A stretch of 7,061 bases of DNA from CAYGZA01 sp964354135 (GTDB taxonomy: Bacteria; Planctomycetota; Planctomycetia; Pirellulales; Thermoguttaceae), in NCBI GenBank assembly GCA_964354135.1, contig CAYGZA010000332.1, positions 1 to 7,061 of the forward strand, written 5' to 3'. Numbering within the stretch: position 1 is the stretch's first letter; each line of letters begins with the position of its first letter. The translations under genes and the position numbers were made by a program. Positions 1-7,061 of the stretch are shown here, one piece after another. The notes below the pieces were generated by a model. That model searched no databases and had not been told where the DNA came from. It saw nothing but the letters and a program-made list of their open reading frames with translations.

Positions 1-34
1 AACGGCCACTTTTTCCAAAACGCGAAACTCTTGA

Positions 35-226
35 ACTGAAAGCGGCACTAGCACCATCGAACAGGCCAAGAAGCTGAAGCGTGCGCCGGATGGGCGTTCA
101 GTGCCGTTGCCTGGCGACAACGAGGTCACCGACGAGACCATCGCACTCCTGGCCGCCGGGTTCCATCGGAGCGAACCGGGCAAGCTCGCCATTCCCTACG
201 CTCGCTTTCAAGAAAGGGACGCATGA
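35..226 (+). CDS. Unidentified short ORF or 3' remnant, overlapping brxA start
   Basis: After a TGA at 32-34 this frame stays open for 63 codons and ends with TGA at 224-226, sharing ATGA with the brxA start (223-226), as in translationally coupled genes. The C-terminal half looks protein-like (for example TDETIALLAAGFHRSEPGK). There is no ATG in frame. The only usable starts are CTG at 74, GTG at 101 or TTG at 107, none with a convincing Shine-Dalgarno sequence. A different frame (3-77) is open upstream, so this could be the tail of a longer gene broken by a frameshift, a remnant, or a small gene with a rare start. I do not recognise the family and assign no function. Codon use resembles the downstream genes. 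Confidence 0.35.
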   Translation, partial: TESGTSTIEQAKKLKRAPDGRSVPLPGDNEVTDETIALLAAGFHRSEPGKLAIPYARFQERDA

Positions 227-1002
227 GCGGGCCAGCCTTCAAGCCGTCGTCGTTCCTGGCCACCAAGGGCGTCATGCTCGAGGCCACGTTCCGCGCGTTT
301 CAGTGTTGGAACCTCGATGCCAGCATGGCCGAGAATGTAGCCACGATTCGGAAGACGAACCCTATCGGCGGGCCATCGGGCGGATGGCTCAAAGACTTCG
401 GCAAGATCCTTCTGCGTCGTTTCGACCCCGATGGGCCGGATCGGCCTCTGGTCGAACTGGTCCAGCAGGGATGGGACCTGGAAACCTGGCGGCCAGTCCT
501 GCTGTGGCATGCCTCCCGGACCGACCCGCTTCTTACCGATTTCCTGGGCAAGTGGTTGTTCGGTCTGCGCGATCAAGGGATCGTCCTGATCAACACCCAG
601 GCAGGCGTGGACTTCTTGCGGACCTACCTGAAGCAGCACCTTGGGCCGGGGAAGACGTGGAGCGAGTCGAATCTCACCCAATCGGCTTCAGGGCTGCTTA
701 GGGCCGGCGTCGAGTTCCATCTCCTGCGAGGCCGGGTGGCCAAGCAGTTCGAACCCTACCGACTTCCCGAGCGGAGCTTCTTCTATCTACTTCACGCGCT
801 GATGGCCAAGCACGCCAGTACTGACCGCATGCTCCACGCTTTCGACTGGCGGCTGTTCCTGTTGCGCCCATCGGATGTCGAGGAAGAACTCCTGCGGCTC
901 CATCAGTTCGGCAAGCTGCGTTACGAGCGTGCCGGGAGCATAATGGAGTTGACGCTGCCTCACCGAACGCTCACCGAGTATCTGAGGAGCACGGCATCAT
1001 GA
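223..1002 (+). CDS. brxA: BrxA-like protein (DUF1819 family), BREX operon
   Basis: The 259-residue product is the likely BrxA, the first gene of the core BREX operon; family members are small winged-helix DNA-binding proteins of cytoplasmic defence complexes. The assignment rests on position directly before brxB-brxC-pglX and on the family-like block WRPVLLWHASRTDPLLTDFL (residues 89-108), followed by a helical C-terminal half (about 183-252) with a possible winged-helix segment ending LRYERAGSIMELTLPHRTL. No signal peptide or membrane segment is seen. The ATG start is supported by AAAGGGA at 213-219, four bases upstream. It is longer than the roughly 200 residues typical of type 1 BrxA, with extra length spread over the N-terminal region and the middle. 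The stop overlaps brxB by ATGA (999-1002). Identification is good from context, moderate from sequence alone. Confidence 0.8.
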   Translation: MSGPAFKPSSFLATKGVMLEATFRAFQCWNLDASMAENVATIRKTNPIGGPSGGWLKDFGKILLRRFDPDGPDRPLVELVQQGWDLETWRPVLLWHASRTDPLLTDFLGKWLFGLRDQGIVLINTQAGVDFLRTYLKQHLGPGKTWSESNLTQSASGLLRAGVEFHLLRGRVAKQFEPYRLPERSFFYLLHALMAKHASTDRMLHAFDWRLFLLRPSDVEEELLRLHQFGKLRYERAGSIMELTLPHRTLTEYLRSTAS

Positions 1003-1574
1003 CCGATTGGCTGGATCGTCTGCGGGGTATCTTGGAGCCGATCCTGGCCAAGGACGACCCACGCCCCGACATCAGCGCCTACCACGAGATGCCTCTGTGC
1101 ATCTTCCGTTATCCGCCAGCGGCCGAGTTCGCCCTACGGCAGGAACTCGCGCTGCTGAAGACGCGGCTGGAGCAGCGGGGGAAGCGGATCACCATCATCT
1201 CGCTCATGGACTGCATGCAAGCGGCGCTGGCCGCCCACGCCCCCGTGGAAAGCCTGGTCGAAGCCGAGCGGGACCTAGGCCACAAGACCGTCTCCCAGAC
1301 GATCCATCAGGTGCTCAGCGAATACGCTCCGCTGGACCAGATCGTACTCTCGCAGATCCCCCGCGATGCCGAACCCTACCGCGACATCATCTGGTTCACC
1401 CGGGCCGGGGCGCTGTTCCCCGTCTATCGCACATCGACCTTGCTGGAGCACTTCCACGGCAAGCTCGTCGCCCCCGGCGTCTTGTTCTTCCCGGGGGAGT
1501 TGGAAGGGCCGGCAGGGCTGCGGTTCATGGGCATCCATGAGGCAGAACACAACTACCGGGCGCGAATCTACTGA
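999..1574 (+). CDS. brxB: BrxB (DUF1788), BREX operon
   Basis: The 191-residue product matches BrxB, a small cytoplasmic protein of about 200 residues found in BREX systems; its biochemical role is not well defined, but it is thought to assemble with other BREX proteins. Seen here: an N-terminal helical region ending in an EMPLCIFRYPP block (about residues 30-40), a central ISLMDCMQAAL strand-helix segment, an IIWFTRAGALFPVYRTSTLL block, and the typical ending VLFFPGELEGPAGLRFMG with a C-terminal RIY, which are hallmarks of DUF1788. The ATG at 999 has GAGGAG at 984-989, nine bases upstream, and overlaps the brxA stop, so translation is probably coupled. brxC follows after 14 bases. No sign of damage. 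Confidence 0.9.
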   Translation: MTDWLDRLRGILEPILAKDDPRPDISAYHEMPLCIFRYPPAAEFALRQELALLKTRLEQRGKRITIISLMDCMQAALAAHAPVESLVEAERDLGHKTVSQTIHQVLSEYAPLDQIVLSQIPRDAEPYRDIIWFTRAGALFPVYRTSTLLEHFHGKLVAPGVLFFPGELEGPAGLRFMGIHEAEHNYRARIY

Positions 1575-1588
1575 AAGGACTGGACGCC

Positions 1589-4500
1589 ATGCCGACAGAC
1601 CACATCCAAGACATCTTCGCCCGCGACATCCGCCGCGAGATCCGCGAGGTGATCAAGGTCGATCAGACCGACGAACAGGTCATCCGCGATGAGATCGCCG
1701 AATACGTGGTCACGAAAACCATCCGCGACAACTTCATTGAGATCTTGGAGAAGTATGCCGAGACGTTTCGCAAGCTCAGCGACCGGATGGCCGTCTGGGT
1801 GTCCGGGTTCTTCGGCTCCGGCAAGTCGAGCTTCGCCAAGATGCTGGGCTTGGCCCTGGCCAACCGCGCCCTTGGGCAGGACTCGGCCGCCCAGCTCCTG
1901 GCCGACCAGATCGGCGACCCGAAGGTCAAGGTCCTCCTGGCGACCATCATCGAGAAGGTCCCCACCAACGCCGTCATCTTCGACGTGGCCACCGAGCGCG
2001 GCGTCATGCACGGCAACCAGATGCTCACCGAGATCATGTACCGGCAGTTGCTCGGGCATCTCGGCTACGCCAGCGACCTCGACCTGGCCGAATTGGAGAT
2101 CACGCTTGAATCTCAGGGGCGTCTGGAGGAGTTCAAGCGGATGTACAAGCGATTGTATCCCACCAAGGACTGGGATGAATCCAAGAACCTCATCGCTTTC
2201 GCCATGAACGAAGCAAGCCGAGTAATGCACGAGCTAGAGCCAGACACGTGCCGGTCGGCCGATTCGTGGATTAGGGCCGTCAAGGATCGGACAGACATCA
2301 GTCCCAACTTGCTGGCCGAGCGCTGCAAGGAACTGTGCGCCCGCCGCGGCGAGAACCGCAGCCTAGTCTTCGTCATCGACGAGGTCGGCCAGTTCGTTGC
2401 CCGCACCGTCAACAAGATGCTCGACCTCCAGGGCATCGTTCAGGCCCTGGGCCGAGTCGGACAGGGGAAGTTCTGGGTGGTCATTACTTCCCAGGAGAAG
2501 CTCAACGAGTTGGTGGGCGGCTTGGATGACTCCCGTGTCGAGCTTGCCCGGCTCATGGACCGTTTCCCTCTGCAGGTCCACCTGGAGCCCAGCGACATTT
2601 CCGAAGTCACCAGCAAGCGGGTGCTGGCCAAGACGGCCGAGGCCGAAAAGGTCCTGGGAGAACTATACGAGCAACATCGGGGCAGCTTGATGGCCAACAC
2701 CACGCTCACCGCTGACATCCGGTTGCCCGAGCTGACCCGGCAGACCTTTATCGACCTGTACCCCATGCTTCCCTACCAGGTCGACATGGTCATCCACGTG
2801 GTCTCCGGGCTGCGGACCCAGGGCGGCGCCAGCCGGCACGTCGGCGGGGCCAACCGCACGGTGATCAAGATCGCCCAGCAGCTCCTCGTGCATCCCAAGG
2901 TGGGCCTGGGCGATCATCCGCTCGGCGACCTCGCGCGAATTGACCATGTGTACGACCTCATACGCGACAACATCGACAGCACCATCCGCGAAAAGATCGA
3001 CCGCATCCCGGACGAGGTCACCCACCCGCTAGCCCAGTCGGTTGCCAAGGCCATTTGCCTCTTGCAGTTCGTCAAGAGCATCCACCGCACGGCCGAGAAC
3101 ATCGCGGCCGCCCTGTACCCTTCCGTCCTCGCCGATTCTCGCCGCGTCGAGGTCCAGCAGGCCCTGGAAGCCCTGCTTGCCGCCCACAAGATCCGCCACG
3201 GCGACGACGGCTACCGCATCCCCACGCCCGTCGAGGACGACTGGGAGACCCAGCGGGCCGGGCTGAAGCCCCGTCGGGCCGACTCGAACCAGATCCTCCG
3301 GGAAGTCGTGGAAAAGCTCTGGGAGCCCCAGCCCCAGTACACGCTGCTCAACACCCGGGTGTTCAAGGGTGGGCTGTTCCTCGACGGCCGCGAGCGAGTT
3401 AAGGGCGACATCCAGTTCCACGTTTCCCTGGCTGAAGACAAGGCCGAGTGCGAGCAGATGCTGGCCACCGCCCGCCGCCAGAGCCAGGTCGAACGGGAAA
3501 ACATCTTCTGGGTGGCCCAGCTCGACGAGCGGATCGACCACGAGGTCACCGAGATGTTCCGCTCCAAGGAGATGCTCACCAAACGCGAGCGGGGCGCCCA
3601 GACGGCGGCCGAGACTCGCCTGTTGGCCGAGGAAGCCCGGCGCCGCGACAACCACCGCACCGAAATCAAGCGGCAGCTCGAAAAGGCGTTCCTGGCCGGT
3701 ACGATCTTCTTCCGGGGCGGCGACCGTAGCCCCGATGAAAACGACCGCACCGTGGGCAAGGCGGCCGAGGCCGTCATGGCCCAGACCCTGCCCGAGGTCT
3801 TCGACCGCTTCGCCATGGGCGCCGCCCGGGTGGCCAAGAGCGACATCGTTGCCTTGGTCGAGAGCGCGGACCTCCGCGGGCTGCCCGCTCTGTTCACTAC
3901 CCTACACTTGCTTCGAACCGAGTCGGGCACGCAGGTCCTGGTCACCGACAGCGGCCCGCTCTGCGAGATGCTGGGTTGGATCAGCAACAAGAACGAATAC
4001 GGCGGCACCCCCCAGGGAAAAGCCCTGGAAGCCGAGTACGGCAGGGCGCCTTATGGCTGGGACTTTGACGTGGTGAAGCTCTTTGCCCTCTGCCTGCTTC
4101 GTGGCGGGAAGGTTATTGTTACCAGCCAAGGCCAGCCCATCGAATCTGTGGCCGATCCGGCGGCCAAGGAAGTCTTCGTCAACAACAACCTCTTCCGCGC
4201 AGCCACGTTCCGGCCCAAGAAGAGTATCGACTTCGCCGAGATCCTCAAGGCGGCCGAGGCCTACAAGAAGACCTTCGGGGAGCAGATCAAGGAAGTCGAG
4301 CAGACCGTGGTGGCCGCCGCCATTCGCACGAAGGTCCAGGAGCGTCAGAAGGACCTCCGCTCCGTCCACGCCCTGCTGGACAAGCACAACCTGCCCGGCG
4401 CCGACGTCTTCGCCGGCGCCATCAGCCAGATGGAGCAGTTGACCACGGCTAACGAGGAAGAGACCATCCTCGGCTTCTCCGGCTGCCACGCCGACATCAA

Positions 4501-5131
4501 GGAATCGCTCGCCCGGGCGGCCGACATCCACCATGCCGTGACCGATCCGCAACTGGTCATGCTGGGCCGTGCGCGGCAGACCATGTCCGGCAAGTGGCCG
4601 TTCCTCGATACCGAACCCGACGTGACGGAGGACGACCGCAAGGCCGCCGCCGATCTCGACGATCTGCTGCGCCGCGAAACCTTCTACAGAGAGCTTCCTC
4701 GGATCGACCAGGCGGCTACCCGGCTGGAGAAGCTCTATGCTGAGCGATTCAAGCGGGCGGTGCAGGAGCGGGCCGACTGCTATAGCCAGGCCCTGGAACA
4801 GTTGCGCGCCACGCCGGGCTGGGAACAGTTCGACGGGTCACAGCGGGGCCGTATCGCGCAGCCTCTCGCCAGCCGGGCCAAGACGGACGCGCCCGAAACC
4901 ACGCCCATCCCGCAGCTTCGGGCCGACATCGACGCCTGCTCCAAGCGGCTGGCCGACGCCGTGGCCGAAGTCCACCGGCTTGTGGAGGGTGACAGGGTCG
5001 TTGTGGTCAAGGCGGCCGGACACTTCGGCGCCGGGATCGACACCGTGGACGAACTCGACGCCGCCTTGGGTGGGCTCCGTGAGGAGTGCCTGCACCACAT
5101 CGGCAAGAACAAGAGGGTATTGATTCAGTAG
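1589..5131 (+). CDS. brxC: BrxC, large P-loop ATPase of BREX
   Basis: The 1180-residue product is BrxC, the large P-loop NTPase of BREX (usual length about 1200), required for phage exclusion and methylation in studied type 1 systems. Residues 73-80 form a Walker A motif (GFFGSGKS). Residues 259-267 form a Walker B strand, LVFVIDEVG, with acidic pair D264-E265. VITSQE (298-303) sits where a sensor 1 strand of AAA-type ATPases is expected, and RLMDRFPLQVHL follows. A charged, probably coiled-coil stretch lies near residues 660-705 (RERGAQTAAETRLLAEEARR). The C-terminal part is helical and recalls the arm domains of PglY/BrxC proteins. No membrane segment is seen. The ATG has AAAGGA at 1574-1579, nine bases upstream and overlapping the brxB stop. 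pglX begins seven bases after its TAG. The frame is intact throughout. Confidence 0.95.
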   Translation: MPTDHIQDIFARDIRREIREVIKVDQTDEQVIRDEIAEYVVTKTIRDNFIEILEKYAETFRKLSDRMAVWVSGFFGSGKSSFAKMLGLALANRALGQDSAAQLLADQIGDPKVKVLLATIIEKVPTNAVIFDVATERGVMHGNQMLTEIMYRQLLGHLGYASDLDLAELEITLESQGRLEEFKRMYKRLYPTKDWDESKNLIAFAMNEASRVMHELEPDTCRSADSWIRAVKDRTDISPNLLAERCKELCARRGENRSLVFVIDEVGQFVARTVNKMLDLQGIVQALGRVGQGKFWVVITSQEKLNELVGGLDDSRVELARLMDRFPLQVHLEPSDISEVTSKRVLAKTAEAEKVLGELYEQHRGSLMANTTLTADIRLPELTRQTFIDLYPMLPYQVDMVIHVVSGLRTQGGASRHVGGANRTVIKIAQQLLVHPKVGLGDHPLGDLARIDHVYDLIRDNIDSTIREKIDRIPDEVTHPLAQSVAKAICLLQFVKSIHRTAENIAAALYPSVLADSRRVEVQQALEALLAAHKIRHGDDGYRIPTPVEDDWETQRAGLKPRRADSNQILREVVEKLWEPQPQYTLLNTRVFKGGLFLDGRERVKGDIQFHVSLAEDKAECEQMLATARRQSQVERENIFWVAQLDERIDHEVTEMFRSKEMLTKRERGAQTAAETRLLAEEARRRDNHRTEIKRQLEKAFLAGTIFFRGGDRSPDENDRTVGKAAEAVMAQTLPEVFDRFAMGAARVAKSDIVALVESADLRGLPALFTTLHLLRTESGTQVLVTDSGPLCEMLGWISNKNEYGGTPQGKALEAEYGRAPYGWDFDVVKLFALCLLRGGKVIVTSQGQPIESVADPAAKEVFVNNNLFRAATFRPKKSIDFAEILKAAEAYKKTFGEQIKEVEQTVVAAAIRTKVQERQKDLRSVHALLDKHNLPGADVFAGAISQMEQLTTANEEETILGFSGCHADIKESLARAADIHHAVTDPQLVMLGRARQTMSGKWPFLDTEPDVTEDDRKAAADLDDLLRRETFYRELPRIDQAATRLEKLYAERFKRAVQERADCYSQALEQLRATPGWEQFDGSQRGRIAQPLASRAKTDAPETTPIPQLRADIDACSKRLADAVAEVHRLVEGDRVVVVKAAGHFGAGIDTVDELDAALGGLREECLHHIGKNKRVLIQ

Positions 5132-5138
5132 GAACACC

Positions 5139-5369
5139 ATGGACCAGGTAATTCGCAACCAGCTTCAGCGTGCCAGCCAAGCCGCCCGGACGCTGCTGGA
5201 GCAGGAGTTCGCTGCGCAGCTTGAGGGGACGTACGACATCCTGCCGGACGGCACGATCGCCAAGAAGCCCGGGGCGCATCTCGATGCCGCCGGTCGGTTA
5301 GTCCGGCAGAAACTGGTCGAAGCAGTCCAGCACCACGCGGCCCACAGCCCACGGCCCACGATTCACTAG
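5139..5369 (+). CDS. pglX: N-terminal PglX fragment as literally translated
   Basis: As written, translation from the pglX start yields only 76 residues. The first 66 or so are ordinary PglX N-terminus (for example FAAQLEGTYDILPDGTIAKK, then LVRQKLVEAVQHHAAH), after which SPRPTIH and a TAG follow. The foreign tail is encoded by the second and third copies of a tandem heptamer. With one copy of the heptamer the codons would read HHAAH-DSLAEAVADYTREAAF, joining smoothly to the rest of the enzyme. The fragment has no catalytic motif and would be inactive alone. It is listed separately because a simple gene caller would report it as its own gene. Confidence 0.75.
   Translation: MDQVIRNQLQRASQAARTLLEQEFAAQLEGTYDILPDGTIAKKPGAHLDAAGRLVRQKLVEAVQHHAAHSPRPTIH
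5339..5359 (+). repeat. Three tandem heptamers RGCCCAC at the pglX frameshift
   Basis: The units are GGCCCAC (5339-5345), AGCCCAC (5346-5352) and GGCCCAC (5353-5359), which can also be seen as a 14-base unit repeated one and a half times. Seven is not a multiple of three, so each gain or loss of a unit changes the reading frame. With three units the upstream pglX frame runs into TAG at 5367. With one unit, or with four, it joins the downstream frame. Removing 5346-5359 falls exactly on a codon boundary. Confidence 0.9.
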
Positions 5370-6173
5370 CCGAGGCCGTGGCCGACTATACCCGCGAGGC
5401 GGCCTTCACCTGCCTGAACCGCTTCGTGGCCCTCAAGATGCTCGAGGCCCGGGAAATGGTGCAAACCTGCGTCTCCAAGGGCGACCAGTCGGGCGGGTTC
5501 CGCGAGTTCTGCGGCTTGGCGCCGGGCCTGTCGGAGCTGTCCGATGGCGGCTACCAGCTTTACCTGGAGTGCCTGTTCGACGAGCTGAGCACCGAGGTCA
5601 AGGTGCTCTTCGACCGCCGCGACCCGGCCTCGCTCCTCTGGCCCCGGCGCCAGGCCCTGCTGGGTCTCCTGGACATCCTCAACCAGCCGGAACTGGCCGG
5701 CGTGTGGATCGAGGACGAGACCATCGGCTGGGTGTACCAGTACTTCAACAGCCAGGAAGAGCGGCGCAAGATGCGCGAGGAGTCGCAGGCCCCGCGCAAC
5801 AGCCGCGAGCTGGCCGTGCGTAACCAGTTCTTCACGCCGCGCTACGTGGTCCAGTTCCTGACCGACAACACGCTCGGGCGGATCTGGTACGAGATGCGGC
5901 AGGGCCAGACGACGCTCGTGGAAAAATGCCAGTACCTCGTCCGCCGCCCCGTGGAGGTGTTTCTCAAGGAAGGGGAACAAGCCCCGGAAACGCCTGCCGA
6001 CGAGGACCTGAGCCAGGAGGAGTTGCTCCGTCAGCCGGTCTACATCCCTTTTCGACCGAAGAAGGACCCACGGGACCTAAAGATTCTGGACCCGGCCTGC
6101 GGCTCTGGGCATTTCCTCCTGTACTGCTTCGATTTGCTCCAGACCATTTACGAAGAGGCATGGAACGCCGAGG

Positions 6174-6285
6174 ATCCCCCTCTCCCTCCGGGAGAAGAGG
6201 ACCGGGCTGAGGATACCGGGGGTGAGGCCGACTCTCTCCCCTCGCCCGCCTGCGGGAGAGGGGCTGGGGGTGAGGGCTTATTGCC
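6174..6285 (+). repeat. Two REP/MITE-like hairpin repeats inserted in frame in pglX
   Basis: Two copies of a dispersed-repeat pattern (pyrimidine arm, short loop, purine arm, then GGGTGAGG) lie head to tail. Copy A is about 6177-6212, with CCCTCTCCC (6178-6186) facing GGGAGAAGAGG (6190-6200) and then GGGCTGAGG. Copy B is about 6235-6277, with CCCCTCGCCCG (6238-6248) pairing with CGGGAGAGGGG (6253-6263) around a CCTG loop at 10 of 11 positions, then GGGGGTGAGGG. Between them is another GGGGGTGAGG (6218-6227). The frame stays open, encoding a low-complexity stretch rich in P, G and E. No transposase is present. Outer boundaries are estimates. Confidence 0.7.
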
Positions 6286-7061
6286 GTTGCGGGAAGCCTA
6301 CCCCACGCTCGATCGCCTCCGCGCCGCCGTCCCCCGCCTGATCCTCCTCCACAATCTTCACGGGATCGACATCGACCCCCGCTGTGCGCAGATTGCGGCC
6401 TTTGCGCTGTGGATGCGGGCACAGCGCGCTTACAACGAGCTTGGGCTGGAGCGAGGTCAACGTAAGTCGATCCGCAAGACGAACATCGTCGTCGCCGAGC
6501 CAATGCCGGGCGAGGAGGACATGCTGGAGGAGTTCCTCCGTGGATTGCGCGAGGACCGGCTGGAATCGCTGATGCGGCGGGCGCTGGACATCCCGGCCGA
6601 CAAGCGGGTCCGCGCCACCAAGGCCATGGCCGACAGCCTTTGCGACTTGGTCCGCACGGTCTGGGACAAGATGAGACTCGCTGGCGAGGCGGGCAGCCTC
6701 CTGAAGATTGAAGAGGAGCTTGCCACCGCCATCGCCAAGGGCCGCGAGGAGTGGGAGGAGAAGCTGCCACTTTTCCGAATGACGGAATACGGCATGGAGG
6801 GTGAACGGCGTGAAAAGTATGTGCGGTTCGTCCCAGGCGGTGCGGACGATTTCTGGCAAAAGGCGGAAATGCTAGTTCTGGTAGCAATCCAAGAGTTCAC
6901 CGGATACGCAACTAATGGCTTCGGTTTTCGCAGGAAGTTATTCGCTGAGGACGCGGCGCGCGGCTTCGCGTTCATCGATCTCTGCCGCCAGCGCTACGAT
7001 GTGGTGCTAATGAGTTTCTGTTGCGGAAAGGTTCTTGGGCTAAGGAGCGGGGGCCGGGCTT

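Larger units (their letters stand above)
5139..7061 (+). pseudogene. pglX: PglX, BREX adenine-specific DNA methyltransferase; frameshifted and cut by the window end
   Basis: PglX is the N6-adenine methyltransferase that marks host DNA and is needed for exclusion; full-length proteins have about 1200 residues. Translation starts at ATG 5139 behind AGGAAC (5130-5135). The frame used at the start stops at TAG 5367-5369, while the rest of the protein continues in the frame whose codons begin at 5366, 5369 and so on, open to the window end. Seen in it: REAAFTCLNRFVALKMLEAR, then NQFFTPRYVVQFLTDNTLG (from 5822), typical of N6 methyltransferases; the SAM-binding motif I DPACGSGHF (6089-6115); and HNLHGIDIDPRCAQIAAFAL (from 6350). 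A block of about 35 codons between motif I and HNLHG derives from hairpin repeats. RYDVVLM at the end should be followed by catalytic NPPFG but reads SFCCGK. The target-recognition half lies outside. Identity is sure; functional state is not. It may be a phase-OFF gene, a decaying gene, or partly an assembly artefact. Confidence 0.9.

Noticed and set aside
31..60. TTGAAC at 31-36 as a -35 box for the operon
   Set aside because: No -10-like hexamer is found 16-19 bases downstream; the promoter is probably to the left of the window.
81..701. Plus-strand frame of 206 codons overlapping the start of brxA
   Set aside because: The product is rich in R, P, S and G and shows no family features, while the overlapping brxA frame has a ribosome binding site, tight overlap with brxB and family features.
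2100..2330. Patch of slightly lower GC and rarer codons within brxC
   Set aside because: The frame is intact, the shift is mild, and it could be ordinary variation in a less conserved part of the ATPase domain.
5331..5372. Programmed ribosomal frameshift in pglX
   Set aside because: There is no slippery X XXY YYZ heptamer or clear stimulatory structure, and the tandem repeat explains the break better.
5366..5980. Minus-strand open frame of 204 codons
   Set aside because: It lies antisense to conserved PglX sequence (REAAFT, NQFFTP) and only reflects third-position G/C bias.
6238..6263. Strong GC hairpin that resembles a rho-independent terminator
   Set aside because: It lies inside pglX, is not followed by a T run, and is explained by the dispersed repeat.
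5964..6887. Long minus-strand open frame (307 codons) opposite pglX
   Set aside because: It is a shadow of a GC-rich coding region, its peptide is rich in R, P and S without recognisable motifs, and the opposite strand carries clear methyltransferase motifs.

Overview
The window is the left part of a BREX (bacteriophage exclusion) phage-defence operon, read entirely on the + strand: brxA (223-1002), brxB (999-1574), brxC (1589-5131) and the first half or so of the methyltransferase gene pglX (5139 to the window end). This order is that of type 1 BREX, whose remaining genes pglZ and brxL would lie beyond base 7061. Type 5 begins the same way, so the subtype stays provisional. Start and stop codons overlap or lie within 15 bases, which points to one co-transcribed, translationally coupled unit. 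The DNA is GC-rich with strong G/C preference at third codon positions. Together with the CCCTCTCCC...GGGTGAGGG dispersed repeats this suits a high-GC bacterium such as a planctomycete or proteobacterium, but nothing here fixes the taxon.

Bases 1-222 hold no recognisable gene. One short reading frame (35-226) overlaps the brxA start by ATGA but lacks an ATG and matches no family I recognise. brxA, brxB and brxC are intact. BrxC carries a clear Walker A/Walker B ATPase core.

The unusual part is pglX. Its product is the adenine methyltransferase that marks self DNA and takes part in exclusion, and the gene departs from a normal sequence at three separate places. (1) A heptamer RGCCCAC stands three times in tandem at 5339-5359, exactly where the reading frame breaks. 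Removing two units (14 bases), or adding one, restores a continuous PglX, so the gene is OFF as written and could be phase-variable. (2) A stretch of about 110 bases near 6174-6285 consists of two REP/MITE-like hairpin repeats inserted in frame between methyltransferase motif I and the next conserved block. (3) At the right edge the frame reads up to VVLM, where this family has the catalytic NPPFG-type motif, but continues with SFCCGK and unrelated sequence, which suggests a deletion, rearrangement or assembly junction.

In the known systems BrxC and PglX work with PglZ to methylate host DNA at one non-palindromic site and to block replication of unmodified phage. If the pglX state read here is real, this cell would have intact brxABC with PglX switched off or decaying, and a reversible repeat-based switch is the most interesting possibility in the window.
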